A stretch of 64,000 nt of DNA from Buchananella hordeovulneris (GCF_001907235.1 NZ_MQVS01000003.1:1-64000), one strand, 5' to 3'. Positions 46,474-55,530 are shown, numbered from the stretch's first letter. Made by a program: numbers and translations. Notes: generated by a model not told the origin, from the letters alone.

Positions 46474-47718
46474 GTGAGTCCAACTTTGCCCCTGGGGCAG
46501 CAGTGGCCGGCAACAGGGGTGCTGCCTCCGGAGGTGGCCCAGAGCGAGGCGCAGCGGGCGCTGTCGCTCTACGTGCACGTGCCGTTTTGCGCGGTGCGGT
46601 GCGGCTACTGCGACTTCAACACCTACACGGTCGGTTTCGGGCCGGGGGCCGAACCGCAGACGTACGCCACCTCGGTGCTGCGGGAGGCAGACCTGGCGGC
46701 CCGGGCCCTGGCAGATTCGGGCCTGCCGCCCCGCCCGGCCACCACAGTCTTCTTCGGGGGCGGCACACCGACCGCCCTGCCGGTGGCTGCCCTGAGCGAA
46801 ATGCTGGCGGGCTTGACCACCCGCCTGGGGGTGGCGCCGCACGCCGAGATAACCCTGGAAGCTAACCCAGACTCGGTGGATGCCGCAGCATTGGACGCCT
46901 TGGCGGCGGCCGGGTTCACGCGGGTGAGTTTCGGCATGCAGTCGGCACAGCCGCACGTGCTGGCGACTTTGGAGCGCACCCACGACCCAACACGGGTGGG
47001 GCAGGTGGTGGCCGCGGCCCGTGCCGCAGGTTTGAGCGTGTCGGTGGACCTGATTTATGGCACGCCGGGGGAGAGCCTGGCCGATTGGCGCGCCTCGCTG
47101 CAGGCCGCCATCGCCACCGGCGCGGACCACATCTCGGCCTACTCGCTGGTTATCGAGGAGGGCACCAAGATGGCGGCCCAGGTGCGGCGGGGCGAGTTGG
47201 CGCTGCCCAGCGATGACGACGCGGCCGAGAAGTATGAGCTGGCAGACGAACTTTTGGGGCAGGCGGGTTACCGCTGGTACGAGATATCCAACTTCGCCCG
47301 GGCGCTGCCGGGGGAGCGGGGCTTGGCCACGCACCTGACGCACGCATCGCGGCACAATTTGGCCTACTGGCGGGACCACGACTGGTGGGGGTTCGGGCCG
47401 GGCGCCCACAGTCACGTCGGGCGGGCCAGGTGGTGGAACGTCAAGCATCCGCGCGCCTACGCCGACCGAGTCGCCGCGGGCCGCAGCCCGGCCGCCGGGG
47501 GCGAGGTCCTGGATGCCGCCACGCGGGAGCTGGAACGTGTCATGCTGGGTATCCGCACAGCTGAGGGGTTGGCCAGTGGCGACTTTCCTGCCGATGTCGT
47601 TGCCCGCCTCGTGGCGCGTGGCCTAGTGGACGCGGCGGCGGCTTTGCGTGGCAGGCTGGTGCTGACCCTGGCCGGGCGGCTGTTGGCAGACGACGTGACC
47701 CGGGCCCTGACCGACTGA
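46474..47718 (+). CDS. hemW: Heme chaperone HemW (radical SAM)
   Basis: The 414-residue radical-SAM protein has the cluster motif CAVRCGYC (Cys39, Cys43, Cys46) in VPFCAVRCGYCDFNTY, FFGGGTPTALP, and SFGMQSAQPHVL. HemW binds and transfers heme; it is often misannotated as coproporphyrinogen oxidase HemN but lacks the extra N-terminal residues of that enzyme. The GTG at 46474 has AGGAGG 5 bases upstream; an earlier ATG at 46438 adds nothing. The next gene starts 10 bases downstream. Confidence 0.9.
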   Translation: MSPTLPLGQQWPATGVLPPEVAQSEAQRALSLYVHVPFCAVRCGYCDFNTYTVGFGPGAEPQTYATSVLREADLAARALADSGLPPRPATTVFFGGGTPTALPVAALSEMLAGLTTRLGVAPHAEITLEANPDSVDAAALDALAAAGFTRVSFGMQSAQPHVLATLERTHDPTRVGQVVAAARAAGLSVSVDLIYGTPGESLADWRASLQAAIATGADHISAYSLVIEEGTKMAAQVRRGELALPSDDDAAEKYELADELLGQAGYRWYEISNFARALPGERGLATHLTHASRHNLAYWRDHDWWGFGPGAHSHVGRARWWNVKHPRAYADRVAAGRSPAAGGEVLDAATRELERVMLGIRTAEGLASGDFPADVVARLVARGLVDAAAALRGRLVLTLAGRLLADDVTRALTD

Positions 47719-47728
47719 GAGGACCGCT

Positions 47729-48172
47729 GTGCGCATCTGGAGTTTGCACCCGAGTTACCTGGACGCCAAGGGACTGGTCGCCTGCTGGCGGGAGACCCTC
47801 CTGGCGCAAAAGGTGCTCGCGGGCGGCACCAAAGGTTATCGAAACCATCCGCAACTGCTGCGCTTCCGGGAGGCGGACGAGCCGTTGGCCGCCATTGGTG
47901 CCTACCTGGCGGGGCTGGTCGAGCAGGCCGACGCCCGCGGCTACCGCTTCAACCGGGACCTCATCTTGCAGCCCGCCTCGCCTGTGCTGGCCCTGCTGCC
48001 GGTAACGAGCGGACAGTTGGCCTACGAGCTGTCTCACCTGCGAACCAAGCTGGCCGCCCGCTCCCCGGCGGACCTGGAACGGTTGCCCGCCGTGGCCGAA
48101 GCGGTGCTCGCCCACCCGCTCTTTGCCGTCGTGCCGGGGGAAATAGCGTCCTGGGAGATAGTCGGCCCCTAG
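47729..48172 (+). CDS. Pyrimidine dimer DNA glycosylase family protein
   Basis: The 147-residue protein begins MRIWSLHPSYLDAKGLVACW and continues ETLLAQKVLAGGTKGYRNHPQLLRF, which matches the Pyr_excise family related to T4 endonuclease V. Members excise UV-induced pyrimidine dimers. The start is GTG at 47729, 10 bases after hemW, so cotranscription is likely. The rest shows no further domain. DNA-repair activity is inferred from family. Confidence 0.82.
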   Translation: MRIWSLHPSYLDAKGLVACWRETLLAQKVLAGGTKGYRNHPQLLRFREADEPLAAIGAYLAGLVEQADARGYRFNRDLILQPASPVLALLPVTSGQLAYELSHLRTKLAARSPADLERLPAVAEAVLAHPLFAVVPGEIASWEIVGP

Positions 48173-48304
48173 TGCGCCCCGGGGTGTCTGGCGCAGCTAG
48201 TTGCAAATTCGGGGCGCGCCACCGCCCCAAAGTTGTGTTGGCGGCCTCACAATGGGCGGGTGCGCGATGTGGAACAGAGGCGGCAGATACGGGAGGGGAC
48301 ACAA

Positions 48305-48727
48305 GTGGCAGCTGCGGAGGCGATGCATCCGACCACGGTCAGGTTCCGCGCCTGGGTGCGGATCGTGGGCGTCATCGGGTGTTTGGTGGCGGGTGGCGGT
48401 GCGTGGTTCCTCCTAGCCAATGCCGACCGGGCCTTGGACTGGGCGCTGGGGGTGCTGGTGGCCGCCTTGGCCGTCGGGTTCCTGGCCGCCTCGCTGGCGA
48501 TGCTGGGCTACCGGCTTGATATGTGGGACGACGCCCTGGAAATCTCCACCTTCGGGTTGGGCAAGCGGCGGGTGGAGTTCGCCGACGTCACGCGGGTGGA
48601 CCGGCTGCGGGTGGGCAAGCATGTGGCCTTCTCGGTGCACGCCCCCGGCGGGGACGCCATTCGCCTCGACCCGCAGTTACTCCAGATGGGGGAGCTGCTG
48701 CCGCGGGTGGAGAAAATGGCGGGCTAG
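48305..48727 (+). CDS. Membrane-anchored PH-like protein 1 of 3
   Basis: The 140-residue protein has two helices (about 18-38 and 46-66) followed by a bacterial PH-like strand pattern: GYRLDMWDDALEISTFGLGKRRVEFADVTRVDRLRVGK and a closing helix. The GTG at 48305 has GGGAGGGG 6 bases upstream; open frame further upstream is unsupported. It opens a three-gene series of similar layout (next genes at 48738 and 49352). Function is unknown; bPH domains often scaffold membrane or stress proteins. Confidence 0.6.
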   Translation: MAAAEAMHPTTVRFRAWVRIVGVIGCLVAGGGAWFLLANADRALDWALGVLVAALAVGFLAASLAMLGYRLDMWDDALEISTFGLGKRRVEFADVTRVDRLRVGKHVAFSVHAPGGDAIRLDPQLLQMGELLPRVEKMAG

Positions 48728-48737
48728 GTCCGCTGCG

Positions 48738-49355
48738 ATGGGGACGGTCTTGCGGCGCGCCGCGGCCCGGACGGCGGACGGCTTTTCCCCCAGTGAAGAC
48801 CCGCTGGAGTGGCGCCAGCCCCGGAAGATCAAGTGGGTATTGACGGCGCTGGCGGTGGTCAACGGGGGCATCCTGACCGCCGTTGCGGTGCGCAGGGAGT
48901 TTGCCCACCCGGTGCTGACGTTGCTTTTTGGGGTCGGCACCTTGTTGTGCGCCTGGGGTGCCCTGTGGGCACACCGGTACCGGGTGCAGGTTGGCCAGCG
49001 CGGGTTTGCGGCGGGGGCGTGGCGGCGCCCCTATGTGCCGTATGCCTGCATCACGCGGGTGGAGCGCCAAACGCAGGCAGACCGCGCCTATCTGGTGCGC
49101 TGGGCGGGCGGGCGCGCGATCTACCTCAGCTCGGCGCACCTGGACCTAGACATCTTTCTGCAGCGTATCTGGTGGCACCTGCCGCTGACCGAGCGCAAGT
49201 TCCTGGCGCTGAGCCCCGGATTTGCCGAACCGCCGCCGCTGTGGCAGCGGCGGGTGGATGACCTGCGCTGTCCCGCGCGCAGTGGCGACAATGAAAGCTC
49301 GCAGCACGCTGGGGAGGGTCACGCCCGCGGGAGAAGAGGGGCACCCGAGCAATGA
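48738..49355 (+). CDS. Membrane-anchored PH-like protein 2 of 3
   Basis: The 205-residue protein has a short N-terminal segment, two helices (about 32-52 and 58-78), then YRVQVGQRGFAAGAWRRPYVPYACITRVERQTQ, the same strand pattern as its neighbours, and a longer C-terminal tail that is charged and probably disordered (SGDNESSQHAGEGHARG). The ATG at 48738 lies 10 bases after the previous stop; the ribosome-binding site is weak. The next gene overlaps its stop (ATGA). Confidence 0.6.
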   Translation: MGTVLRRAAARTADGFSPSEDPLEWRQPRKIKWVLTALAVVNGGILTAVAVRREFAHPVLTLLFGVGTLLCAWGALWAHRYRVQVGQRGFAAGAWRRPYVPYACITRVERQTQADRAYLVRWAGGRAIYLSSAHLDLDIFLQRIWWHLPLTERKFLALSPGFAEPPPLWQRRVDDLRCPARSGDNESSQHAGEGHARGRRGAPEQ

Positions 49356-49870
49356 CAAGCAAATTGCTAGGTTGGCTGCTTGGCGCCGTGTTGGTTTGGC
49401 TTATCACCCGGATCGAGGGGTATCCGCGGCGCGGGCAGGTGTGCCAGGCACAGCACCTGCCCCGGTTAGTGCGGGGACTGATGCTGCTGGTGGCCGGCGG
49501 CTACACCTGGCACGTCCTCAACCTGGTCCTCTTTCCGCCGCCGGGCTTTGAGCGAAACAACATCCGCATCCTGGCGGCCTCCGTCTGCGTGGTGTGGACA
49601 GGGGTGGCTTGGTTCCTGCTCTACCGGGTGCGGATTGACGAGCAGGGAATCACAGTGGCGGCCTTTCGCTCGCGCTGCGTGCCATACCAGACGATCACCA
49701 AAGTGCGGGTGCTGCGCGACACTGCCTTGAGTTACCAGATCTACTCCAGTCTGGGGCACTCGGTGAAGGTCTCAACCTTGATCACCAACCTGCGGTTGGC
49801 GGTGCCGCATCTGTTGCCCTACCTGCCGCCCGCCGAACAAGCCCGGCTCGTTGCCCACTACCAAACCTAG
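49352..49870 (+). CDS. Membrane-anchored PH-like protein 3 of 3
   Basis: This 172-residue protein has hydrophobic segments near 3-18, 41-60 and 70-90, then YRVRIDEQGITVAAFRSRCVPYQTITKVRVLRDTA, again the PH-like strand pattern. Its start overlaps the preceding stop by 4 bases, so translation is coupled. It converges with the DUF3097 gene, with stops overlapping by 4 bases. The three proteins look like diverged duplicates of one ancestor. Confidence 0.6.
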   Translation: MTSKLLGWLLGAVLVWLITRIEGYPRRGQVCQAQHLPRLVRGLMLLVAGGYTWHVLNLVLFPPPGFERNNIRILAASVCVVWTGVAWFLLYRVRIDEQGITVAAFRSRCVPYQTITKVRVLRDTALSYQIYSSLGHSVKVSTLITNLRLAVPHLLPYLPPAEQARLVAHYQT

Positions 49871-50760
49871 GGGGCGGTGACATAGTCGATGAGTTCCTCC
49901 ACTCGGCCCAGCAACGCCGGATGGAGGTCCTTGTAGGACGTCACCCGGGACAGGATGCGCCGCCAGCCATCGGCGATGTCGGCCTGTGTGGTGTGGGCCC
50001 ACCCGAGCGCCTGCAGGGTGCCGACCTTAATGTCGGTGGCGCGGGGGATCTGCGGCCAGGCGGGCAGGCCGAACAGGCGCGGGTTGACGGCCTGCCACAC
50101 GTCGACGAACGGGTGGCCGACGATCAGCACGTGCGCCCCGAACTCCTGCCGCACCTGGGCGGCCAGCCGGGTTTCCTTCGAACCCTTGACGAGGTGATCC
50201 AGCAGCACCCCCGCCCGCCGCTGTGGTCCGGGCGCGAACTCCCGCAGGGCGGCCTCCAGGTTGCCGACCCCGTCGAGCAGCTCCACCACCACCCCCTCCA
50301 CCCGCAGGTCGTCGCCCCACACGCGCTCCACGAGCTCGGCATCGTGCTTGCCCTCGACCCACAAGCGGGAGGCGCGCGCGGTGCGGGCCCGGACGTTGTC
50401 CAGCTTGAACGAGCCGGAGGCGGTCAGGGCGCGGCCCCCCGCGCTGCGCGGCGTGGCCGCGCTCACCCCGCTTGGGAAACGGCTGGGGCGGGCCATCGGG
50501 GTCAGGGCGACGGGTTGGCCCTCCAGCAGAAAGCCGGGGCCCAGAGTGAAGGACTTGGTGCGTCCGTGCCGGTTTTCGAGCACCACGACGTAGCGGCCCC
50601 CGATCTTCTCGGTGCGCAGCACCGCACCGGTAAAACCGGTGGCGGCGTCCTCCACCACCATGCCGTATTCGGCCTGCACGGGCCGGGTCTTGGCGGGGGC
50701 AACGTAGGCGGCGCCCTTCTCGGGGCGGGACAGGACATCGCGGCCGTATCGATCAAACAC
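49867..50760 (-). CDS. DUF3097 family protein (Toprim-like core)
   Basis: The 297-residue protein begins DRYGRDVLSRP, has an N-terminal region with VVVLENRHGRTKSFTLGPGFLLEG, and a core from about 128 containing LWVEGKHDAELVERVWG and VVELLDGVGNL, which resembles a Toprim fold (acidic Glu and DG motifs), then HVLIVGHPFVDVWQAV. DUF3097 proteins are typical of actinobacteria and their role is not established. It starts with GTG at 50760 and is divergent from hrcA. Confidence 0.82.
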   Translation of the reverse strand: MFDRYGRDVLSRPEKGAAYVAPAKTRPVQAEYGMVVEDAATGFTGAVLRTEKIGGRYVVVLENRHGRTKSFTLGPGFLLEGQPVALTPMARPSRFPSGVSAATPRSAGGRALTASGSFKLDNVRARTARASRLWVEGKHDAELVERVWGDDLRVEGVVVELLDGVGNLEAALREFAPGPQRRAGVLLDHLVKGSKETRLAAQVRQEFGAHVLIVGHPFVDVWQAVNPRLFGLPAWPQIPRATDIKVGTLQALGWAHTTQADIADGWRRILSRVTSYKDLHPALLGRVEELIDYVTAP

Positions 50761-50802
50761 GGCGGCAGACTAAACGCTGGCGGGCCCCACGGCGGGCAGG
50801 CG

Positions 50803-50835
50803 GGCCGGGGTGGCGGGCAACTGCCCACCCCGGCC
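50803..50835. other. Long hairpin in the DUF3097/hrcA divergent spacer
   Basis: Arms of 11 perfectly paired bases (50803-50813 and 50825-50835) plus an inner 5-bp pairing (gggca/tgccc) form a terminator-like structure. The neighbouring genes point away from it, so termination is not its obvious use. It may shape promoter topology or be an operator. Confidence 0.5.
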
Positions 50836-50915
50836 GCAGGCGGGCGCGGGCGGGGGCCTAGTTCACTCTCGGCCCAGCGCCGTGGCTGTGTGGCAGCCGG
50901 GTGCCCGCGATACCA

Positions 50916-50942
50916 TTAGCACTCGCCACCTGCGAGTGCGAA
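50916..50942. promoter_or_regulatory. CIRCE element (HrcA operator)
   Basis: TTAGCACTC, nine spacer bases, then GAGTGCGAA matches the CIRCE consensus (TTAGCACTC-N9-GAGTGCTAA) with one mismatch. It lies 31 bases before the hrcA start. HrcA bound here would repress its own operon until heat shock. Confidence 0.92.
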
Positions 50943-50973
50943 CCGTCCCTGCCCGCCTGCCGAAGGAGCCGCC

Positions 50974-52017
50974 ATGAGCGACGCGATCAGCGACCGCCGC
51001 CTGGACGTGCTGCGGGCCATCGTCTCCGATTACGTCCACACGCGCGAACCTGTCGGCTCCAAGGCCATTGTCGAGCGACACGGGCTGAACGTCTCCCCGG
51101 CCACCATCCGCAACGACATGGCCGTGCTCGAAGAAGAGGGATACATCCACCAGCCGCACACCAGCGCCGGGCGCATCCCGACCGACAAGGGCTACCGCCT
51201 CTTCGTCGACCGCATCGCCAGCCTCAAGCCCCTCTCGCCTGCCGAACGGCGAGCGGTGCGGGCCCTGTTCACCCAGAACATGGACATCGACGAACTGGTG
51301 CATCGCACCGTGCGGCTGCTGGCCCAGCTCACCCACCAGGTCGCCGTCGTCCAATACCCCACCTTGCGCTCCACCGCCGTGCGGCACGTCGAACTCGTGC
51401 CCCGCAGCGACACCCGCCTCCTGGTAGTCGTCATCACCGACTCTGGCCGGGTCGAACAACGCCTGGTTGATGTGGAGGCGCCCGTAGACGAAAACCTAGC
51501 CACCGCCCTGCGCACCCACGTCAACGCCACCTGCGCCGCCCGCTCCCCCCGCAGCCTGCGCGAGGCGCTGCAAACCCTCGACGAGACCGTCGCCCCGCCG
51601 CTGCGCTCCCTCACCCGTGCCGTGCTGGGCGAAGTCATCGAGGTCCTGGAAGACGAGGTCGAAGACCGCATCGTGGTCGGCGGTACCGCCAACCTGGCCC
51701 GCGCCGGTATCGACTTCCGCCACACCATCACCCCGGTGCTGGAGGCCCTCGAGGAGAACGTGGTGCTGCTGCGCCTCTTCACCGAGATGGACGAGACCGC
51801 GCTCTCGGTCCGGATCGGGGCCGAGACCGGGCGCGAAGAACTAGCCGAGGCCGCCCTGGTGACCTCGGTCTACGGCGGGGAGGAGGCGATCGCCCGCTTG
51901 GGGGTGATCGGCCCGACCCGCATGGATTACCCCGCCGCGATGACAGCCGTGCAGGCCGTCGCGCGGTACCTATCCCGCTTCCTGGGCTCCCAGGGCGGCA
52001 ACGAACCACGAATATAG
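50974..52017 (+). CDS. hrcA: Heat-inducible transcription repressor HrcA
   Basis: HrcA (347 residues) represses chaperone genes through CIRCE. The N-terminal winged helix (RRLDVLRAIVSDYVHTREPVG and VSPATIRNDMAVLEEEGYIHQPHTSAGRIPTDKGYR) is unmistakable, with the GAF-like domain after it. It is preceded by its own CIRCE site, and dnaJ follows 5 bases after its stop. The ATG at 50974 follows AAGGAG. Confidence 0.96.
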   Translation: MSDAISDRRLDVLRAIVSDYVHTREPVGSKAIVERHGLNVSPATIRNDMAVLEEEGYIHQPHTSAGRIPTDKGYRLFVDRIASLKPLSPAERRAVRALFTQNMDIDELVHRTVRLLAQLTHQVAVVQYPTLRSTAVRHVELVPRSDTRLLVVVITDSGRVEQRLVDVEAPVDENLATALRTHVNATCAARSPRSLREALQTLDETVAPPLRSLTRAVLGEVIEVLEDEVEDRIVVGGTANLARAGIDFRHTITPVLEALEENVVLLRLFTEMDETALSVRIGAETGREELAEAALVTSVYGGEEAIARLGVIGPTRMDYPAAMTAVQAVARYLSRFLGSQGGNEPRI

Positions 52018-52022
52018 GTGCG

Positions 52023-53129
52023 ATGAGCGACTACTACGAGATTCTCGGCGTGAGCCGTGACGCGACGGACGCAGACATCAAGAAGGCGTACCGCAAACTG
52101 TCGCGGCAATATCACCCAGACTTGGCAGGCAGCGAAGCTGGCAACGACGAGCGCATTAAAGAAATCAATGCCGCGTACGAGACGCTTTCCAATCCCGAAA
52201 AACGTCGTATGTACGATCTCGGCGGCACGGGCGCGGCCCAAGGCGGTTTCGGCGGCTTCACCGACATCTTCGAGACGTTCTTCAGCGCCGCTGGGGGCGG
52301 CATGCGCGGCCCCATCCCGCGGGGACGCCGCGGGCAGGACTCGCTCACCCAGGTGACAATCACGCTGGCGGAGGCCGCGTTCGGGGTGGAAAAGGAGATC
52401 ACCGTCAACACGGCGGTGCGATGCGCCACCTGTGACGGCACCTGCTGTGCGCCGGGCACCAGCCCGCTCACCTGCACCGTCTGTAACGGGGCCGGTTCGG
52501 TGCAGCGCGTCGCCCGCTCGTTCCTGGGCAACATGGTGACCACGGTGCCGTGCAGCGCCTGTCAGGGGCACGGCACCATCATCCCGGAACCGTGCCCGGA
52601 GTGCGCCGGCGAAGGCCGGGTGCGTACCCGCAAGACCATCACGGTGCAGATTCCGGCCGGCGTCAGTGACGGCACCCGCATGCGGTTGTCCGGGCGCGGG
52701 GAGGCCGGGCCCGGTGGAGGCCCGAACGCGGACCTGTACGTCGAGATTCGGGAAAAGGCCCACCCCACGTTGCTGCGCGACGGCGACGACCTCTACGCCA
52801 AGATCACCCTGCCGTTCACGGCGGCGGCCCTGGGCACCGTGTTCACCCTGGAGACGCTGGACGGCCCGCAGGAGGTACCGATCGCCGCCGGGACGCAGAG
52901 CGGCGATGAGGTGCGCCTAGCGGGCCTCGGGGTGGGACGATTGCAGCGCGACAGCCGTGGTGACCTGTTCGTGCACGTGCAGGTGGCCACCCCCACCGAT
53001 CTGGACGACGCCCAGCGCGAGCTGCTGCAGCAACTGGCGGCCCTGCGGGGCGAGGAGATGGTTGAGCCCGAGGTCGAACACCGCAAGGAGGGCTTCTTCT
53101 CCCGCCTGCGCGACGCCTTCCAGGGGTAG
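52023..53129 (+). CDS. dnaJ: Chaperone DnaJ
   Basis: This DnaJ2-type co-chaperone of DnaK (368 residues) has the J-domain with HPD at 31-33, a Gly/Phe region near 70-100, a zinc domain with four Cys pairs (starting Cys134/Cys137), and C-terminal substrate domains. The second to fourth repeats are CTVCNGAG, CSACQGHG and CPECAGEG. The first reads CATCDGTC, with Cys where Gly is expected. It forms an operon with hrcA and rsmE. Confidence 0.95.
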   Translation: MSDYYEILGVSRDATDADIKKAYRKLSRQYHPDLAGSEAGNDERIKEINAAYETLSNPEKRRMYDLGGTGAAQGGFGGFTDIFETFFSAAGGGMRGPIPRGRRGQDSLTQVTITLAEAAFGVEKEITVNTAVRCATCDGTCCAPGTSPLTCTVCNGAGSVQRVARSFLGNMVTTVPCSACQGHGTIIPEPCPECAGEGRVRTRKTITVQIPAGVSDGTRMRLSGRGEAGPGGGPNADLYVEIREKAHPTLLRDGDDLYAKITLPFTAAALGTVFTLETLDGPQEVPIAAGTQSGDEVRLAGLGVGRLQRDSRGDLFVHVQVATPTDLDDAQRELLQQLAALRGEEMVEPEVEHRKEGFFSRLRDAFQG

Positions 53130-53132
53130 GGC

Positions 53133-53951
53133 ATGAGCCTGCCGGTTTTTCTGGCCGCGCCCGCGGAGCTGGCCGCCGCCACACACACCATTTGCCTGAC
53201 CGGGGCCGAGGCCAAGCACGCCGCGACGGTGCGTCGGGTGCGCGTGGGGGAACACATCGACGTCGCCGACGGGCAGGGCAACCGGGTGCGCGGCGAGGTC
53301 ACCAGCGTCGATAAGCAGACCGTGTGCGTGCGCATCACCGCGCGCGGCACCGACCGGCGCCACGGCCCGTGCCTGACCCTCGTGCAAGCCCTGGCTAAGG
53401 GCGGGCGCGACGAACAGGCCGTCGAGACCGCCACCGAGCTGGGGGTGGAACAAATCGTGCCCTGGCAGGCGCAGCGGTCGGTGTCGGTGTGGGCCGACGG
53501 CCCCAAGGCCCGCAAGGGCGTGGCCCGGTGGCAGGCCATCGCCCAAAGCGCCGCCAAGCAGGCCCGCCGCGCCCTGGTACCGCAGGTAACGCAGGCCCGC
53601 GGGCACCGCCCCCTCGGCGAGTGGATCCGCGCCGTGGTGGACGCGAGGGGCGCGGTGATCCTGCTGCACGAAGAAGCCACCGCACCCCTCGCCGACATCG
53701 AGCTGCCCAGTTGGGATGGGCACGGCCCGCGCCCCACGCTGGCGGTCGTTGTCGGTCCCGAGGGGGGTATCGGTGCCACGGAGACGGCGGACCTGGTGGC
53801 GGCGGGCGCCCAGCTGGCCCGGCTGGGGCCGCACGTGCTGCGCACCTCCAGCGCGGGCCCGGCGGCGCTGGCGGTGCTCGGGCAAAAGCTCGGCCTGTGG
53901 GCGGGCGGCGCCGATACGATGGACCTGCAACCTGCAGACATGAAGGAGTGA
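53133..53951 (+). CDS. rsmE: 16S rRNA m3U1498 methyltransferase
   Basis: RsmE (272 residues) is a SPOUT methyltransferase acting on 16S rRNA. The N-terminal PUA-like part has CLTGAEAKHAATVRRVRVGE, and the SPOUT knot shows VVVGPEGGIGATETADLVAAGA and LGPHVLRTSSAGPAAL, with LVQALAKGGRDEQAVETATELGV between. It starts 3 bases after dnaJ. The arrangement hrcA-dnaJ-rsmE is conserved in actinobacteria. Confidence 0.94.
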   Translation: MSLPVFLAAPAELAAATHTICLTGAEAKHAATVRRVRVGEHIDVADGQGNRVRGEVTSVDKQTVCVRITARGTDRRHGPCLTLVQALAKGGRDEQAVETATELGVEQIVPWQAQRSVSVWADGPKARKGVARWQAIAQSAAKQARRALVPQVTQARGHRPLGEWIRAVVDARGAVILLHEEATAPLADIELPSWDGHGPRPTLAVVVGPEGGIGATETADLVAAGAQLARLGPHVLRTSSAGPAALAVLGQKLGLWAGGADTMDLQPADMKE

Positions 53952-53970
53952 CGGGAGGCGACTCCCCATT

Positions 53971-55077
53971 ATGAATAATCCCGCGAACCCCGGTGCCGCC
54001 CTCGGGGCGGCCATTCCCGGCCCGGCCGCCCACGCCCACGAGCTGCCCACCCCACCGGTGACTCGCAGCATCGAGGTCCCCAGCGACGTCGATCCCCTGG
54101 CGCTGTTCGGCACCCGCGATGAGGTGCTGCGGGCCATCGAACAGGGATTCAACCGGTTGACGGTCTTCGCCCGCGGCACGGAACTGAAGTTCACGGGCCC
54201 GGCTAGTGACGTTGCGCTCGCCTGCGACCTGGTGGGGGAGCTGATCGAGCTGGCGCGGGCCGGGCAGATGCTCACCCCGGAGGCCGTGGCCCGGGCTGCC
54301 TCGCTGTTGACGGCGCACGCCAAAGACCGGCCCGCCTCCGTGCTGGGCCAGGACATTGTCTCGGTGCGCGGGAAGACGATCCGCCCCAAGACCCTGGGGC
54401 AGAAACAGTACGTCGACGCGATCGACGACAACACCGTCGTCTTCGGTATCGGTCCCGCCGGGACCGGCAAGACCTACCTGGCGATGGCTAAGGCCGTGCA
54501 CGCCCTGCAGGCGGGGCAGGTGCGGCGCATCGTCCTGACCCGTCCCGCCGTCGAGGCCGGGGAAAATCTCGGCTACCTGCCCGGCACCCTGACCGACAAG
54601 ATCGATCCCTACCTGCGGCCCCTGTACGACGCTCTGCACGAGATGATGGATCCGGCCCAGATCCCTAAACTCATGGCGGCCGGCACCATCGAAGTCGCGC
54701 CCCTGGCTTATATGCGCGGCCGCACCTTGAACGATGCCTTCATCATCTTGGACGAGGCCCAAAACACCACGGCCGCCCAGATGAAGATGTTCCTCACCCG
54801 CCTGGGCTTCAACTCGCGCGTCGTGGTCACCGGGGACGTCTCGCAGATTGACCTGCCGGGCGGGCAAAAGTCCGGGCTGCGGGTGGTGCAGGAGATCCTG
54901 CCGGGCATCGACGGCATCGCGTTTTGCACCCTGACCAGCGCCGACGTGGTGCGCCACCAGCTGGTCGGGGAGATCATTGACGCCTACGAAAGATACGACG
55001 CCCGGCAAGTTGCGGCCGACGCGCGCGGGCGGGATGAACGGTGGCGGGACCAGCACCGCGGACGCAGGGAGCGATAG
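53971..55077 (+). CDS. phoH: PhoH-family ATPase
   Basis: The 368-residue protein has Walker A GPAGTGKT (161-168), VEAGENLGYLPGTLTDKIDPYLRPLYDAL and Walker B AFIILDEAQNT (about 256-264), followed by VVTGDVSQIDLP, all hallmarks of the PhoH group. Its role is probably RNA-linked and it commonly sits with ybeY. The stop is directly followed by the ybeY ATG. The C-terminal 25 residues are charged and disordered. Confidence 0.93.
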   Translation: MNNPANPGAALGAAIPGPAAHAHELPTPPVTRSIEVPSDVDPLALFGTRDEVLRAIEQGFNRLTVFARGTELKFTGPASDVALACDLVGELIELARAGQMLTPEAVARAASLLTAHAKDRPASVLGQDIVSVRGKTIRPKTLGQKQYVDAIDDNTVVFGIGPAGTGKTYLAMAKAVHALQAGQVRRIVLTRPAVEAGENLGYLPGTLTDKIDPYLRPLYDALHEMMDPAQIPKLMAAGTIEVAPLAYMRGRTLNDAFIILDEAQNTTAAQMKMFLTRLGFNSRVVVTGDVSQIDLPGGQKSGLRVVQEILPGIDGIAFCTLTSADVVRHQLVGEIIDAYERYDARQVAADARGRDERWRDQHRGRRER

Positions 55078-55530
55078 ATGAGCATCGAAGTCAACAACGA
55101 AACCGACTACGAGATCGACCCGGCCGAGTTCGCGGACCTCGCCCGCTACGTGCTGACGGCCCTCCACGTCAGCCCGCAGGCGGAACTATCGATTCTGCTG
55201 GTCGATCCCGAACCGATGGAGGTGCTGCACGAGCGGTGGCTGGACCTGCCCGGCCCCACCGATGTCATGAGTTTCCCCATGGACGAGCTGCGCCCCGGCA
55301 GCCCCGACGCGCCGACCCCCGCGGGGGTGCTCGGCGATATCGTGCTGTGTCCGCAGGTGGCCCGCGCGCAGGCACGGGCCGCGGGGCACTCCACCGTGGA
55401 GGAGCTGCTGCTGCTGACCACGCACGGCATCTTGCACCTACTGGGCTTTGATCACGTAGAAGCCGAGGAGGAGAAGGTCATGTTTGACCTGCAGCGCAAA
55501 CTGTTGCTGACCTTCCTCGCGCACCGGTGA
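55078..55530 (+). CDS. ybeY: Endoribonuclease YbeY
   Basis: YbeY (150 residues) is a metal-dependent RNase needed for 16S rRNA 3' maturation. The zinc motif is [12 protein letters not shown] (His116, His120, His126), preceded by [11 protein letters not shown] and [11 protein letters not shown]. It begins immediately after the phoH stop, and the CBS-domain gene overlaps its end (GTGA), so this block is tightly coupled. Confidence 0.95.
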   Translation: MSIEVNNETDYEIDPAEFADLARYVLTALHVSPQAELSILLVDPEPMEVLHERWLDLPGPTDVMSFPMDELRPGSPDAPTPAGVLGDIVLCPQVARAQARAAGHSTVEELLLLTTHGILHLLGFDHVEAEEEKVMFDLQRKLLLTFLAHR

